From positions 5,004,940 to 5,068,939 of the forward strand of contig JAKSZU010000016.1 of assembly GCA_026018925.1 (NCBI GenBank): a DNA stretch of 64,000 nt. Reading direction: 5' to 3'. The DNA comes from Tupaia tana. Taxonomy: Eukaryota > Chordata > Mammalia > Scandentia > Tupaiidae. The position numbers and the translations under genes are program-made. The number at the start of each line of letters is the position of its first letter. Within the stretch, counting starts at the first letter, position 1. Below are positions 33,340 to 43,868 of this stretch, piece after piece. The notes under the pieces were generated by a model. That model was not told the DNA's origin. It ran no database searches and worked only from the letters and a program-made list of their open reading frames with translations.

Positions 33340-33640
33340 TGAAAAGTATAATGTGGAACAGAAAAGATTCCATAGTCTACATTTAAGAGGTCTTCATTCA
33401 TCAGTAAGACAACAGACATTTCAAAGTCCCATGAAAGCATATTCCATTAAGTCCATTTCCATGGTGTAATCCAATATAGGAAGTGGGTTTGTTGGCATTA
33501 CAAATCATTAGGATAACAGTGACATCAGTAATTACTGTGAAAGAATTTCATAGGGCATAATTAATGCCCTCAAAGTCTTTAGACATTCTTGGATGAAAGA
33601 AAGGAAAAAGTGGGAATTTTGGTGTTGAAAAGACAAAAGT
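33340..33640. promoter_or_regulatory. Candidate enhancer-like AT-rich block
   Basis: Repeat-free and AT-rich. It contains a perfect inverted repeat with 7-bp arms, AGGGCAT-AATTA-ATGCCCT (33552-33570), with TAAT/ATTA cores at its centre, and GACATCAGTAATTACTGTG just upstream. The motifs are seen; enhancer activity is inferred. Confidence 0.35.
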
Positions 33641-34565
33641 AAACTGTATGTGAAATACCTTACCAAACATCACGTTTTATGAGCACAGATTGCCAAAACA
33701 TCAGGACACAGCTGTTGGTTAGAGATGCTCATTTTAGAAACTCCCTCGGAGCCAATGAACCCTGCCCAGGGAGCGCCTGTCAGGACACATCAGAGCAAAG
33801 CTCGTCACCCTCGTGATGACTTACCAAACTGCATGCCTGACCTGGAAATTTCTCCCCCGTCTTAGGAATCTGGCTACACAGAACTGCTTAACGACGTGTG
33901 GGCTGGAGTAGCTAACGGCAGGACCACACGTTGGCAAGGTGGCTTATCATTTGCCTTAAACATGTCTCAGTTCTCTGGATGAAGAGAAAAAAAAAAGAAA
34001 CTCAGAAAGTCATTTTAAAATTAGTGTTTACTATGACACGATGTATATTAAGGTAATTTTTAGGGAAAAAACACACCATTTCGAATCTAAGTGAGCAGCA
34101 AAAGAATGATCTACTAAGCTTTCATATCAAATATGAAAATATTACTAAGTAACTATTTCTGAAATTTAGAGTCTAGTGTATCACATATTAAATTATTAAC
34201 ATGTCTGTGGAGGAGGCATTTGTTCATAAAATATTTAAACCACACATCTCAGAACTCTGTTTCGGCAACTGATACCAAAGCTATAAAACGAAGACAGATC
34301 ACATGTTACAGTTCTATCAAATATTTAGCCTTTTAATTAAGAAAAAAAGAGAGGAAGAAAAATTCCACATCAAATGATTCCTGGTGGCAAGGCCCTTGCT
34401 CACAAAGACCCCTGTTTCAGCATCACACACTCATACCAGGACGCTGTGACGCCAGAGTGAGGAGTGGTGCGTGATTTGGGGTCCAGGGCCACTGGGTACT
34501 CCGTGCCGAGAGTCGAGTGTTGTCCCCAAGGACACAAACACGTAACTGTAAAAGTAATTAAATGA
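33641..34565. other. Unique AT-rich stretch, no gene seen
   Basis: No repeat or exon recognised. 34000-34370 is very AT-rich. Confidence 0.4.
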
Positions 34566-34698
34566 GGGACCAGCAGATGGCGTAATGGTTACGTCGCTGG
34601 ACTCCCATGTAGTCGCCCGCGATTTCAGTTCCTGTCTGGTGGCTCAAACTCAGGCCAGGCGCCTGTGTGTGTCCAACATCCCAAGAGGAGAATGGAAG
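34566..34698 (+). mobile_element. tRNA-derived SINE, 3'-truncated
   Basis: The head GGGACCAGCAGATGGCGTAA carries both the CTCF-like CCAGCAGATGGCG (34570-34582) and the A2 type GTAATGG. It runs through CCTGTCTGGTGGC to AGAGGAGAATGG and then stops. The CT-rich part and A-tail are absent. 3' truncation is unusual for LINE-1-driven insertion, so a later deletion is likely. Confidence 0.88.
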
Positions 34699-34943
34699 TC
34701 TGATAAGACTATCTTTCATGTCTAAGGACATATTCAAGCATAAGCAAGTTATTCCGGCTGAAGTTAGCTGAAAAAGCTAGGAATATCCCAGGGAAAAATT
34801 ACCCTATGGAAGACATTTTCCTATTTACTTGTTTCTGCTTTCTGTGTGTTTTCTATTTTATTCATTTCATATGTTCTTCTTTATATTTCCCAGAATGTTA
34901 CTCTTTTTGCATTTTTCATTTCTAGTTAGAGGAACAATCTCTT

Positions 34944-34946
<3 letters not shown>
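34699..34946. other. Unique spacer
   Basis: AT-rich sequence between the truncated SINE and the T-run. No feature recognised. Confidence 0.35.

Positions 34947-34990
<44 letters not shown>
34947..34990. repeat. T44 homopolymer without a SINE body
   Basis: An uninterrupted run of about 44 T. Unlike the other long T-runs, no SINE body follows it. Confidence 0.9.
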
Positions 34991-34993
<3 letters not shown>

Positions 34994-35837
34994 ATTTCAT
35001 GTTTTCTTTAGAGAATGAAATAGTCACTCAGCCTTTCCATGAAAACCGCTCTGGACTATTGTTGGTGTAGACTGCCGCGTGAAAGGCATCACTGGGAGCC
35101 GGGCTGCATGTGAATTAGCGTGTTGTCTTTACCTGCAGCCCAACGCATGCCAAATGCACGTGCCAACAGTACTGAGCAGTGATGGTGTGTGTGCATGGTG
35201 ACCTTGAGGTGATCCGTATACCAGGGCTGAGGATGCTTTATTGTAGTCAAAGTTCTTGATGGTAAGGTCTGTCGGAACAATTGCTAGGGAACAGCATGTG
35301 CTTGTCCATTGCGGGTAACTAGATCTCCTTGACAGCGTGTTGCTTCAGACACAGACACACGCACGCAGACTCCCAAGCAGCAGGTTTGAAGACAGCAGAA
35401 AACCAGCCAGGCACTGCAGCAGGTGTGTCTCTTCAGTGGCACCCTGGGCTCACGCCATCACTGCCCAGACAGATGGGCCCTGCTTGTTTTATTTGTTCTC
35501 ACAACTCACTCTCTTAATAACAGTGAAAGTTTTGTTTTGCAAATCGTGACTCCAACCATGTACAGTTTGGAGGGAATATCCGTAGCGTCAATATGGAATC
35601 ATACCAGGCATCTCCCTTAGTTAGCAATGGAGGAACAGTACAGCTTACAGAGATCTTTAAACTTTACTTTTAGTTTGTTCTTTAAAAAAGAAAAAGAAAT
35701 AGTTGAAAAGAAGTTTAGGTTGGGTACTGCGTGTGCTGTACGTGGTGAGCATGCTTAATTGTGAGCCAGCTCTCGTCCTAGGGGAACGAGGGGCTACAGT
35801 CTGTCCCAGCCGTGAGTCTAGAGTCCCTGAGCTTTTC
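34991..35837. other. Unique stretch, no gene seen
   Basis: No repeat or exon recognised. Short frames at 35089-35620 show no domain. Confidence 0.4.
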
Positions 35838-36098
35838 AGTCTTTTTTATTTTATTATTGTTGTTATTGCCATAGGGAATGATTGCCAGAAAGACAGAGAG
35901 ACAGTGACAGGGAAAATGAGAAATGAGCCCCCAGGGGGGAGAGCTGTGTCACAGTCCCTTCTCTTCCACTCTCCTCCTGGATTTGGGGTACGCATGCACA
36001 TGTGCCAGCATGATTTTCAAGCAACTGGGCTCAGGACTCAAACCGTGTTTGGCCATGTGGGAGTCTAGCACCTTACCTATTACACCACCTGCTGCCCT
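35838..36098 (-). mobile_element. tRNA-derived SINE, subfamily B/C
   Basis: T/A-rich start, ATTGCCATAGGGAATGATTG, GA tract, GAGCCCCCAGGGGGGAGAG, CTCTTCCACTCTCCTCC, GGACTCAAACCGTG, GTGGGAGTCTAGCACC and a head end CCACCTGCTGCCC. Confidence 0.85.
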
Positions 36099-36104
36099 TT
36101 GTCC

Positions 36105-36358
36105 TTTTATTTTTTAAATTTATTTCATCCAAGGGAGAGAGAGAGAGAGAAACAGGGACTCAGAGAGAGAGAGGGAGAGGGAGGCAGGCATCCCCCCAGG
36201 ATGCTCGTGCCACGATCCTGTCCCACTCCGGGCCTCAGCCAGCAGGTGTCACAGGCTCCTGTGTGTGACACGCACAGGGAGAGCGTGCGCTCCGTGTACC
36301 TCACGAGCAGAGCACGCCTCGTCACTGCACCACGATCAGCCGCCGAGCTCTTTGCAGT
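36105..36358 (-). mobile_element. Second SINE group (G2), old copy
   Basis: An A/T-rich tail, a long GA tract (36133-36183), GCATCCCCCCAGGATGCTCG, and GCCTCAGCCAGCAGGTGTC, ending in GCACCACGATCAGCCGCC. It lies directly behind a main-family copy in the same direction. Confidence 0.5.
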
Positions 36359-36659
36359 GCGGTGAGGTTTCTGGTGTCCTCATCTGTCAGAGTCAAGTGG
36401 AGCGTTGCCTTGAGCCTTGGGGCGAGAATTAAGATCTGTTAATATCCAAGAAAGAACATAGTTCATGCTTTGAAACACACCAAGCTCTGATACTAAATTT
36501 AAATTTATTTCTAATTCATTTCTCCAATAGAATACCTTTCTCAAAGCTTAGTATTTTATCAGCAATAAAGTAAAATTCCTTATTCTTACCTTTTGTCTTG
36601 GGATCTAGCTCATTGAATTTGAGGGAATGATTAGAGAAAGAAAGAAGAAAGTGACTGGT
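36359..36659. other. Unique stretch
   Basis: AT-rich sequence with no recognised feature. Confidence 0.4.
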
Positions 36660-36760
36660 TTTGAAGACTGTCCCACCACGCCTGCGGCACTCCAATGGCC
36701 TGCAAGGTGTGGCCCCTGGGCCGCATGCCCCCACGCCGTCTGTTTACACAGGGCTGGGGC
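36660..36760 (+). mobile_element. Possible L2 fragment
   Basis: CACTCCAATGGCCTGCAAGG then TGTGGCCCCTGGGCCGCATG recalls the L2 part with TTACAATGGCCTACAAGGCC and TGGCCCC. Short and uncertain. Confidence 0.4.
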
Positions 36761-36820
36761 TGCTCTCAGAACAAAGGCAGACCTGGGGAGTTGCAGCAGA
36801 GTTGTGTGCCCACCAGGCTG

Positions 36821-37127
36821 AAAATGTCTATTATTGGGAACCAGCAGTTAGCGTAATGGCTATGTCGCTGGATTCCCACGTAGCCGACTGCAGTTCGCGT
36901 CCCGGACCCGGTGACTTAAAACTCACGCTGGGCGCGTGTGCGTGCGTGCCCAAGATCCCGAGAGGAGAATGGAGGAGAAGGGATTACGGCGTGACCATCC
37001 CCCCTGGGGGGTGATTTCTCGCTTTCTGTCTCTCTGTCTCTCTCTGTCTGTCTGGCGAGCGCACGCGCCCTATAGCAAAAATCTCTCCCCCCAAAAAATA
37101 AATAAATAAATAAAAATGTCTATTATT
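36821..37127 (+). mobile_element. tRNA-derived SINE, subfamily A1, with perfect TSD
   Basis: The 15-bp TSD AAAATGTCTATTATT (36821-36835, 37113-37127) is perfect. Head GGGAACCAGCAGTTAGCG, box B AGTTCGCGTCC (36892-36902), palindrome CCCCCCTGGGGGG intact, tail AATAAATAAATAAATA. One of the least decayed copies here. Confidence 0.97.
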
Positions 37128-37281
37128 TGGGCCTTTACAAGAAAAGCATGCTCCTGGTTTCCAATCCCACCATAAATTATTTCACACCCCACCCCCATCT
37201 CTCGAGTTCTATCTGCCACTCTTCTCGCTCTCTTTCCTTTGTTGGGTATCCTATGGCCCAGCCACTCTGACTCCCCCCCTC

Positions 37282-37610
37282 TTTTTTTTTAAGAGAGATT
37301 TTTGTGGAGCCGGCAGGTGGCATGGTGGTTGAGCCACTGGACTCCCACGTAACTGACCACTGTTCAAGTCTCGAACCTGGCAACTTGCTTTTTTACTCTC
37401 GGTTTCTCTCTGTCACTCTGATCAAAATTGAAGACTAATGATAGTAAATATAAATAAAAATAAATAAATCTTTTTTTAAAAGAAAAGATTTTTGCTGTAG
37501 CACGTGTGCACTCGCTGGGGAGACGGAGAGACAGAGAACAAGAAGTCACCCCCCAGGGGGATGGCCATGCCGTAATTCCTTCTCCTCCATTCTCCTCTTG
37601 GATTTTGGGC
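37282..37610 (-). mobile_element. Older SINE split by a short-form SINE
   Basis: The reverse element starts with a T-run and AAGAGAGATTTTTG (37282-37304), is interrupted, and resumes at 37471 with a near-duplicate T-run and GATTTTTGCTGTAGCACG. It continues through CACCCCCCAGGGGGATGG to GGATTTTGGGCAC near 37610. The tRNA-like part is missing. Confidence 0.85.
37305..37470 (+). mobile_element. Short-form SINE nested in an older copy
   Basis: Head GGAGCCGGCAGGTGGCATGG, CTCCCACGTAACTGACC, box B-like GTTCAAGTCTCG, then ACCTGGCAACTTGC joined directly to TTTTTTACTCTCGG. The central C-run/G-run part is absent, as at 26.7 kb. The tail is AAATATAAATAAAAATAAAT. It landed in the A-tail end of an older SINE. 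Confidence 0.85.
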
Positions 37611-37983
37611 ACTTTTCATTTTTATTTAACCACCCCATCTTGCTTATGCTGTCTTTTCATCACACGCTCTTCTTCATCTTTTCGAATTCTGCTTCTAAGA
37701 CCCAAGATATATTCTGCCTCAACCAAGAAGTTTTCTCTCGTCCCCCCAGTACGGATTGCTCTGATTTTAAGTTTTGTTTACTATCCTTTAATTAGTGGGT
37801 CTTTCCTTTGTGAATCTGTAGAGGGGATAGGAGCTCAGGCCCCTCCCAGGGATAGAACTTCCCAAGTGAAGACTCTGCCCCTCCCAGGGTGTGGCTGCTC
37901 TAAGTCTCAGCTAGAGTGTTGAACTCCAGCCCTGTCATCTTCAGTCTAGATGATGCTAAGTCATTTTTTCCTGACGTCAAAAA
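37611..37983. other. Unique stretch, no gene seen
   Basis: No repeat or exon recognised. The 138-codon forward frame 37506-37922 begins inside the SINE and shows no domain. Confidence 0.4.
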
Positions 37984-38276
37984 TAATCAGTTAAGGGAAC
38001 CAGCAGTTAGCGTAATGGCTATGTCACTGGACTCCCACATAGTCGACCGCGGTTCGCGTCTCGGACCCGGTGGCTTACAACTCACGCCGGGCGCGTGTGC
38101 GTGCGTGCCCAAGATCCCGAGAGGAGAATGGAGGAGAAGGGATTGCGGCGTGACCATCTCCCCTGGGGGGTGATTTCTCGCTTTCTGTCTCTATGTCTCT
38201 CTCTGTCTGTCTGGCGAGCGCACACGCCCTATAGCGAAAAAACCTCTCCCATAAAAAAAAAAAAAAAATCAGTTAA
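37984..38276 (+). mobile_element. tRNA-derived SINE, subfamily A1, with TSD
   Basis: ATCAGTTAA flanks the body (ends 37994 and 38276; a longer match with A-rich extension is possible). Head GGGAACCAGCAGTTAGCG, box B GGTTCGCGTCT (38051-38061), palindrome CCCCTGGGGGG, tail motif GCGAGCGCACACGCCCTATA. Confidence 0.95.
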
Positions 38277-40025
38277 ATCACCTGATAATTGCAAATGCAT
38301 TTAAACTAGCGTGCATGTGTAAAGCGCGCTCACTCCTGAAGCACCGAGTCTCACACCGATCCGATCATGCAGAACCCTACTTGCTGGTCGGGGGAGGGAT
38401 TTCCAGCTTGGAAATTGCGGGGTTTCCGATTCTCCTGTGGTGGCTTCTATCCGGGCAGCTCCCCACAGCGTGGAGGGATGTGTGCGAATTCGTAGTCCTG
38501 CTGGAAGCCGGGGTGGTCACTGCAAAGGCCCGTTAGAGGGCACCTTTCATGTGTGGGTCAACTTTTGCGGCATGTCCTTTCTAGTCTCTCAATTTCTTTC
38601 ACGAAGTCAGAATTCAGGAGAATATTGCAAGCTGAACTCAACCCAGTTCACCCTGTTCTCCTCCTTCCTAGCTGGCCACACAGTTCTGCTTCCTGCATTA
38701 TCAGCACAGTTTCTGTGTAAGCAGACGTGTTCTAGTCATCGCCTGTGCCCAGCACGTAGCAGAGGAGGCACAGCTAGATGTGTACAGTAACACTGTACAC
38801 GCGCGTTCACACATACCCGCGTGTGTGTGTACATAGGATCCAGGTCTTTCCGACCCGTGACTGTCTCACGCCTTTTGTATTCCCTATGGGCATAACGCAG
38901 TGCCTTTTACGCCCCATCTACTGGAGAAGCGTTTGAAGGAACCCATTCCTTACCCCACTGGCACTGAACTTCACCTGAACGTTGCCCCTCAATTCATGCT
39001 ACATCAGTTTTTCTCTCCTAACTCCGATGCTTCTCACGAGTTTGCACAGGCCTAAGACAACCTCACATGTGCTGATGCAGCCTCCCTCCTCCCCTCCCAG
39101 TTAGGCCTAAGGACTAGAACCGTGCCCCAAGGGCAGGGACCGCTCTTGCCATGTTACTCCGGTAATGGTTACACTTTGCGCTGGTCGATAGCTGCACGCC
39201 GTGCATGTCGGTTTACATGTTGGCCAGAAATCTGGGGCTGGGGGCTGTTGTTCTCTTGCTTTCCTTTTCCATTGGGAAGCGATTGCTTTGAACATGAACA
39301 ACGACAACAAAAAACCCACAGCACTTACAGGAGAGTATACCTCTCACAGGCAGGCTCTGCGTCGTGGTCGGTGTGGACACGGTCTGCAAAGTGTAGTGTG
39401 ACTCTCACGGCAGCTACTCACCCTGTGAGAGCTAAAGTCAGCACGCTACCATCACCTGTTCTTTCACCACTTCTGTCGTGCTGTTGTTACGGTACCCCCC
39501 AGGAGTGCAGACACTGCAGTTCTCAGGGAGGCTGTTATGTTGGTGCCTGCTGACTGTACCAAGCCATGGACTGTTTTGGAGTGCAAGCGCCCAGAGGACA
39601 CGCAGATCAACTTCTCAACATTGAAGCTTGTTAGTCCTGCGCCGTTGTAAATGTGTTCAATATTAGTGACCCTTTCAAAGATCCAATGCTTACTAAACCT
39701 TTAGAACCAGGGATTTTGAGTATTTAATGATCCCTCACTCTCTGTAGCAGTGTGGAATCTCACCCATGTTTGTAGGCCAGCTGTTTGCATGGGATACTTC
39801 AGTGGGTTAGCAAGCCACAGGGGTGATGGCTCCCAGATTGGTTAGTCTATAAGATCTATATGCTAGTCTATAAGGTTCTGTCTACTTCCTCTCTAGTAAT
39901 CTGTGCTTTTCCCTTGTGCCTTTGGACCCTTGCTGCTGTGAATCTGTATCTTTTTTAAACACAAGTTCCTCAGTGAAAATGTGAAAATAATCTACAGTCC
40001 ACGAAGAACCGCTAACTCCTCATGT
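38277..40025. other. SINE-free block, no gene seen
   Basis: Mostly unique sequence. 38860-38945 resembles the L2 3' end (listed separately). A 143-codon forward frame (39122-39553) has no recognisable domain. Confidence 0.4.
38860..38945 (+). mobile_element. Possible L2 3'-end fragment
   Basis: TTTTGTATTCCCTATGGGCA, CGCAGTGCCTTTTACGCCCC and GGAGAAGCGTTTGAAGGAAC echo the L2 tail (TGTATCCCCAGCGCC, CAGTGCCTGGCACATAG, TATTTGTTGAATGAAT). Diverged. Confidence 0.4.
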
Positions 40026-40205
40026 GAAGGTGGCATGGCATAGTGATTCATGTAAGCGTCCTGGTTTTAATCCCAGCTCTGCTTCCTACTAGCTATTGAT
40101 CCTGGGCAAGAGCCGATATTTTAGCGTGTGTCACTTACCTGATCTACGCAGCGGGTTATAACGGACTCGCTTTTTGGAATTGTGAGGACCAAGTACATTA
40201 GAACA
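40026..40205 (+). mobile_element. MIR SINE remnant
   Basis: GGCATGGCATAGTGATTCAT, CCTGGTTTTAATCCCAGCTC and TGCTTCCTACTAGCTATTGA, then TCCTGGGCAAG, match the forward MIR consensus (AATCCCGGCTCTGCCACTTA, CTAGCTGTGTGACCTTGGGC). A decayed 3' part with TTGTGAGGACCAAGTACA follows. Confidence 0.85.
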
Positions 40206-40358
40206 AAGTCTCACCAGAAAGACCCACATAGCTGTGTCAGCTGTTTCTGTTGTGGATACACCAACACATGAAGGGTGAATAAAGGTCTCGTCCCAGCCGT
40301 CTTGGGGCTCCGAGACCTTTGGATTTTAGCTAGCCGTATTCTGTGTTCTAGGGTATGC

Positions 40359-40432
40359 TCTTAGGTCATCAGGAAAGTCAGGGCGTGTGTTTCCGTGCAA
40401 AAATGCACCAGGCCTTTCCCGACAACCCAGTA
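40359..40432. mobile_element. Mariner-like palindromic MITE, copy 3
   Basis: TTAGGTCATCAGGAAAGTCA at 40361 and a right arm AGGCCTTTCCCGACAACCCA followed by TA at 40431. The centre reads TTCCGTGCAAAAATGCACC. The left TA is no longer visible. More CpG-rich than the other copies. Confidence 0.7.
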
Positions 40433-40734
40433 GTTGCCTAGATTCAAGAGTTGGGGATCCGTATTCAGATGGTCCTACCACTTGTTTGGTGGCTGTCGTT
40501 GCCTTGCAGTTACACAGCTGTGCAAGGAATGACGTTGGCCTTCGTCCTACCCCTGGGACTTAGTCGTCATCCTCAGCTAGGTGAGTGACTTGCACCTCAG
40601 CCTGTCGCACACGTGATCAGGCTGTGAGTACCAGCCACACGCCCCGCCCCTACGCACAGGTACTTCTTACTTAGGCCAACACAGTTACTACGCGGAGCAG
40701 CCCGTAAGTCGCCGTGGAGGCTAAAAAGAAACAA
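40433..40734. other. Unique stretch
   Basis: No repeat or exon recognised. Confidence 0.4.
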
Positions 40735-40965
40735 AAGCTGTGTTTGCTGTATTATTTACTTCTTCCATGAGCAAGAGATGGAGAGACAGAGACAGAGACA
40801 GACAGACAGACAGTATCCCGATAGCATCTCGACCCACGAGTCCCCTCTGGCCTTACTCAGCCCGAGGGCACGAGCATGCACGGCCCAGAGTACTCAAGGA
40901 GAGTGCCTGGGGTCTCAGGTGACCGAGTCGGGCTGGACAGGGGCTGCTTTTCCGTTTGTCCTGGG
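40735..40965 (-). mobile_element. Second SINE group (G2), old copy
   Basis: A/T-rich start, a purine tract AGACAGAGACAGAGACAGAC with four GACA units, then GC-rich sequence. No TSD or clear head. Grouped with the 36.1 and 41.2 kb copies by layout only. Confidence 0.4.
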
Positions 40966-40984
40966 TTCCAACTACTTCGTTGAA

Positions 40985-41228
40985 AAAAAAATATTTATTT
41001 ATTTATTTATTTATTTTTTAATTTTTGCCATAGGGCTTGCGTACTTGGGAGAGAGACAAAAAGAGAAAGTGAGAAATCACCCACAGGGGGGATGGCCGTG
41101 CTATAATCCCTTCTCCTCCACTCTCTTCTCAGGATTTTGGGCATACACATACACGTGGCTGGCATAAGTTTCAGGTCACTGGGTCCAGGACTCGAACCAT
41201 GGTCAACCCTTCGTACCACCTGCTGGCA
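40985..41228 (-). mobile_element. tRNA-derived SINE, subfamily B
   Basis: Starts with an (ATTT)n-rich tail, TTTTTGCCATAGGGCTTGCG, GA tract, TCACCCACAGGGGGGATGG, reverse box B GGACTCGAACCATGG, and the head end CCACCTGCTGGCAC. About 20 bp between box B and the head are missing. Confidence 0.88.
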
Positions 41229-41468
41229 CTTTTTAAAGAAAAATTTTAAAGTTTATTTCTTTTTGAGCGAGGGAGGGGCACCTCAACAGGGTCTCACACT
41301 GGGCTCTCCCTAATGGTCTCCCCCGGCCCTCAGCCTTCCCTAGCCAGCCAGGATCATAGGCAAGAATGTGCGTGCCCTCGGTGTGTACAGGTTGAGTTGG
41401 GAACCAAACTCTGATCTTCTCTATGGCTTCCAGCAATGCAGAGCATTACACCACACTGCACCTGCTCC
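41229..41468 (-). mobile_element. Second SINE group (G2), old copy
   Basis: A/T-rich tail, GAGCGAGGGAGGGGCACCTC, GTCTCCCCCGGCCCTCAGCC, and an end GCATTACACCACACTGCACC then TGCTCCTG. Follows directly on a main-family SINE in the same direction, as at 36.1 kb. Confidence 0.5.
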
Positions 41469-41860
41469 TGCTTCCCATTTGGCCTTCCCTGCTGTCTTAA
41501 CCATATGGGGAGCATAAAATAGGGAAGAATAGAAAATCAAACACACAAGCTATCGGAGAGAACCATGAAAGCGCGGATGTCGAAGGCAGTGGAAACCCGA
41601 GAGCGGTCACTCCCCGAGGCTTTGACTTCTTAGGCCTCTGCCATAGGTGGTGTTTCTACTTGGGCATCTTGACACTCTATTTTGCCTTTCAAGTCTACAC
41701 TTCTCTCTGACATAAAGTGAAAAATGGGCAAATTTCAGGTGTCAGCTGTTTTTCAATCCCAGTCTGCCTCCTATTGTCAGGTTATGAAACCGTCTTAGGG
41801 ATTGGCACCAACAATTTTTAAAAAGAATGAGGTAGGATATAATCGATGTAGCATACCTTT
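41469..41860. other. Unique stretch
   Basis: No repeat or exon recognised. Confidence 0.4.
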
Positions 41861-42165
41861 AGAAGTAGACATGATTTGGGACCAGCAGTTAGCATAATGG
41901 CTATGTCGCTGGACTCCCATGTAGTTGACCACGGTTCGAGTCCCGGACTCAGTGGCTTAAACTCACGCGGATGCGTGTATGTGCGTGCCCAAGATCCCGA
42001 GAGGAGAATGGAGGAGAAGGGATTGCAGCGTGGCCATCCCCCAGGGGGTGATTTCTCACTTTCTGTCTCTCTGTCTCTCCCTGTCTGTCTTGCGAGCGCA
42101 CGCGCCCTATAGCAAAAACCTCTCCAAAAAAAGAAAAGAAAAAAAAAAAGAAGTAGACATGATTT
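41861..42165 (+). mobile_element. tRNA-derived SINE, subfamily A2, with perfect TSD
   Basis: The 17-bp TSD AGAAGTAGACATGATTT (41861-41877, 42149-42165) is perfect. Head GGGACCAGCAGTTAGCATAA, box B GGTTCGAGTCC (canonical), tail motif GCGAGCGCACGCGCCCTATA. Young, yet with the normal box B. Confidence 0.97.
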
Positions 42166-42217
42166 TATTTCACGATCTCTGTTTCAGAGTTTGGTGCATT
42201 TGTACTGGTTGTTACAT

Positions 42218-42506
42218 AAAATGTACTTTTATTTATTTATTTTTTTTTTAAGAAAGAGATTTTTGCTATAGGGTGCATGTACTCGCCGGGAACACAGAGA
42301 GACAGAAAGTGAGAAATCGTCCCCCAAGGCGATGGCCATGCCACAATCCCTTCTCCTCTATTCTCCTCTCAGGATTTTGGGCATGCATGCACACACTCCC
42401 ATTGTAAGTTTAAACCACTGGGTCCGGGATTCAAACTGGGGTCGACTAGGTGGGAGTTCAGTGACATAACCATTATGCCACCTGCTGGTCCCAAAATGTA
42501 CTTTTA
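42218..42506 (-). mobile_element. tRNA-derived SINE, A/B intermediate, with perfect TSD
   Basis: AAAATGTACTTTTA flanks the body (42218-42231, 42493-42506). Head end GCCACCTGCTGGTCCC reads GGGACCAGCAGGTGGC on the element strand, so it carries the CTCF-core-like motif. Confidence 0.95.
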
Positions 42507-43868
42507 ATGGTGGGTCATGGTCAATGTTTGAAAAATGTTGGGTAAGAATTATAGTTAACACAATAGATAGAACTGTCTTTCTAATTTCCCAATGTCTGTT
42601 TCCATGGTGGTGTTACACTTACTTTGTCATATGTTTTATGACATCCTTTAATGGGATTCAGAACCACGAGAAACAATTGCTTCCTTTAAGTGTGTGACGT
42701 TGGGAGCGGGAACCCTTTACAGGGAGCAGATGATGATCCCAGATTTTAAATGTGAGTCACGAGTTTCGTAGCAGAATCACGAAACAGTTTTATTTGGAAA
42801 TGTGTAGATTGGGTATGGAAAATCCTTGCCGGTTGGTTTTATGGGGCGGGGGGATATTATATATGTACTTGTGAAGTTCTGTGTTGGGAGGTGCAAACAC
42901 AGAATATAATACTTAGAAAACGGGAGAAACGGGAACTGCACCTCTGGATGCTGGAGGTGGGAGAGTCTTACTCTGGCAAGTTCACAGAGCGCTTGGCATC
43001 AGGGCAAGGGGAACACGCACGGGCCAGACAGGCTCCCTGCTCTCAGAAAGCATTTCCTCATTCCTGAGAATGACAGGTCCAGGAAACACAGCCGGAGTGT
43101 AGTGTGGGTGGACAGCAGGCCGCGGAGGCCTGCGGGCGCAGGTGCACGTACCGGGCCAGAGGAGGCCATGTCCATCCTCAGGCCCTGCCTGGTCCAGACC
43201 ACATCTCCGCCCCACGTCGTCCTGGTCTTGCCCTGCGCACACATCGCTGCCCTTGGTAATGCACGTTCTTGGGTGAGTTTGCCGAGATCGATAGCCAACT
43301 GTTCACGGGATTTATAAGGAGCTACAAAATGAGATTTAAAAATTCAGTTTGAACCTTTTCATATCATAATCCCGTTCTTGATTCAGCACAGAGTTTTGCA
43401 TTCATATTCAAGGGCTGGGGTTTTTCTCCTCCTTTTTTCCCACTGAAAGAATGCCAATACGAATAAATTGAGTGGGATGAGCCTTCATTGTCACCTTTTT
43501 TCTTCACTTGGGTATTTATAGTAAGAAGATTAAATGTGCAAAAGCTGTTCCTCCCATTCATGTAACCCAAATATAGAAGGGATTTAGTAAGTGCCTGGGC
43601 GGTGGTTTGGTCTAACAAGAGCTCGGGAAAGGCAGGGACCTGGCTAGCTCTGCACCGGGGTGCTGGGAGGGCTTCTTGAAGTGGATCCACCAGGACCTCC
43701 CAACTAGGCCACGAGGGGGTGAGGAGAAGGAGCCTTCTCGTGCAGAACCCTGACCCTGCAGGCAGGCCACTCACCCTGCTGTCCCTTCTGAGTGCTTGCA
43801 GCCACGCCCTTCCATTTTAACTCGGTGCCCATATGGACCATTGTGTTCAAACTTAAAAGCTGACGAGT
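42507..43868. other. SINE-free block, no gene seen
   Basis: Unique sequence. Frames at 42999-43298 and 43364-43774 (136 codons, reverse) have no recognisable domain. 43330-43540 is AT-rich. Confidence 0.4.

Noticed and set aside
39122-39553. 143-codon forward frame
   Set aside because: No recognisable domain or codon pattern; typical chance frame in mixed-composition DNA.
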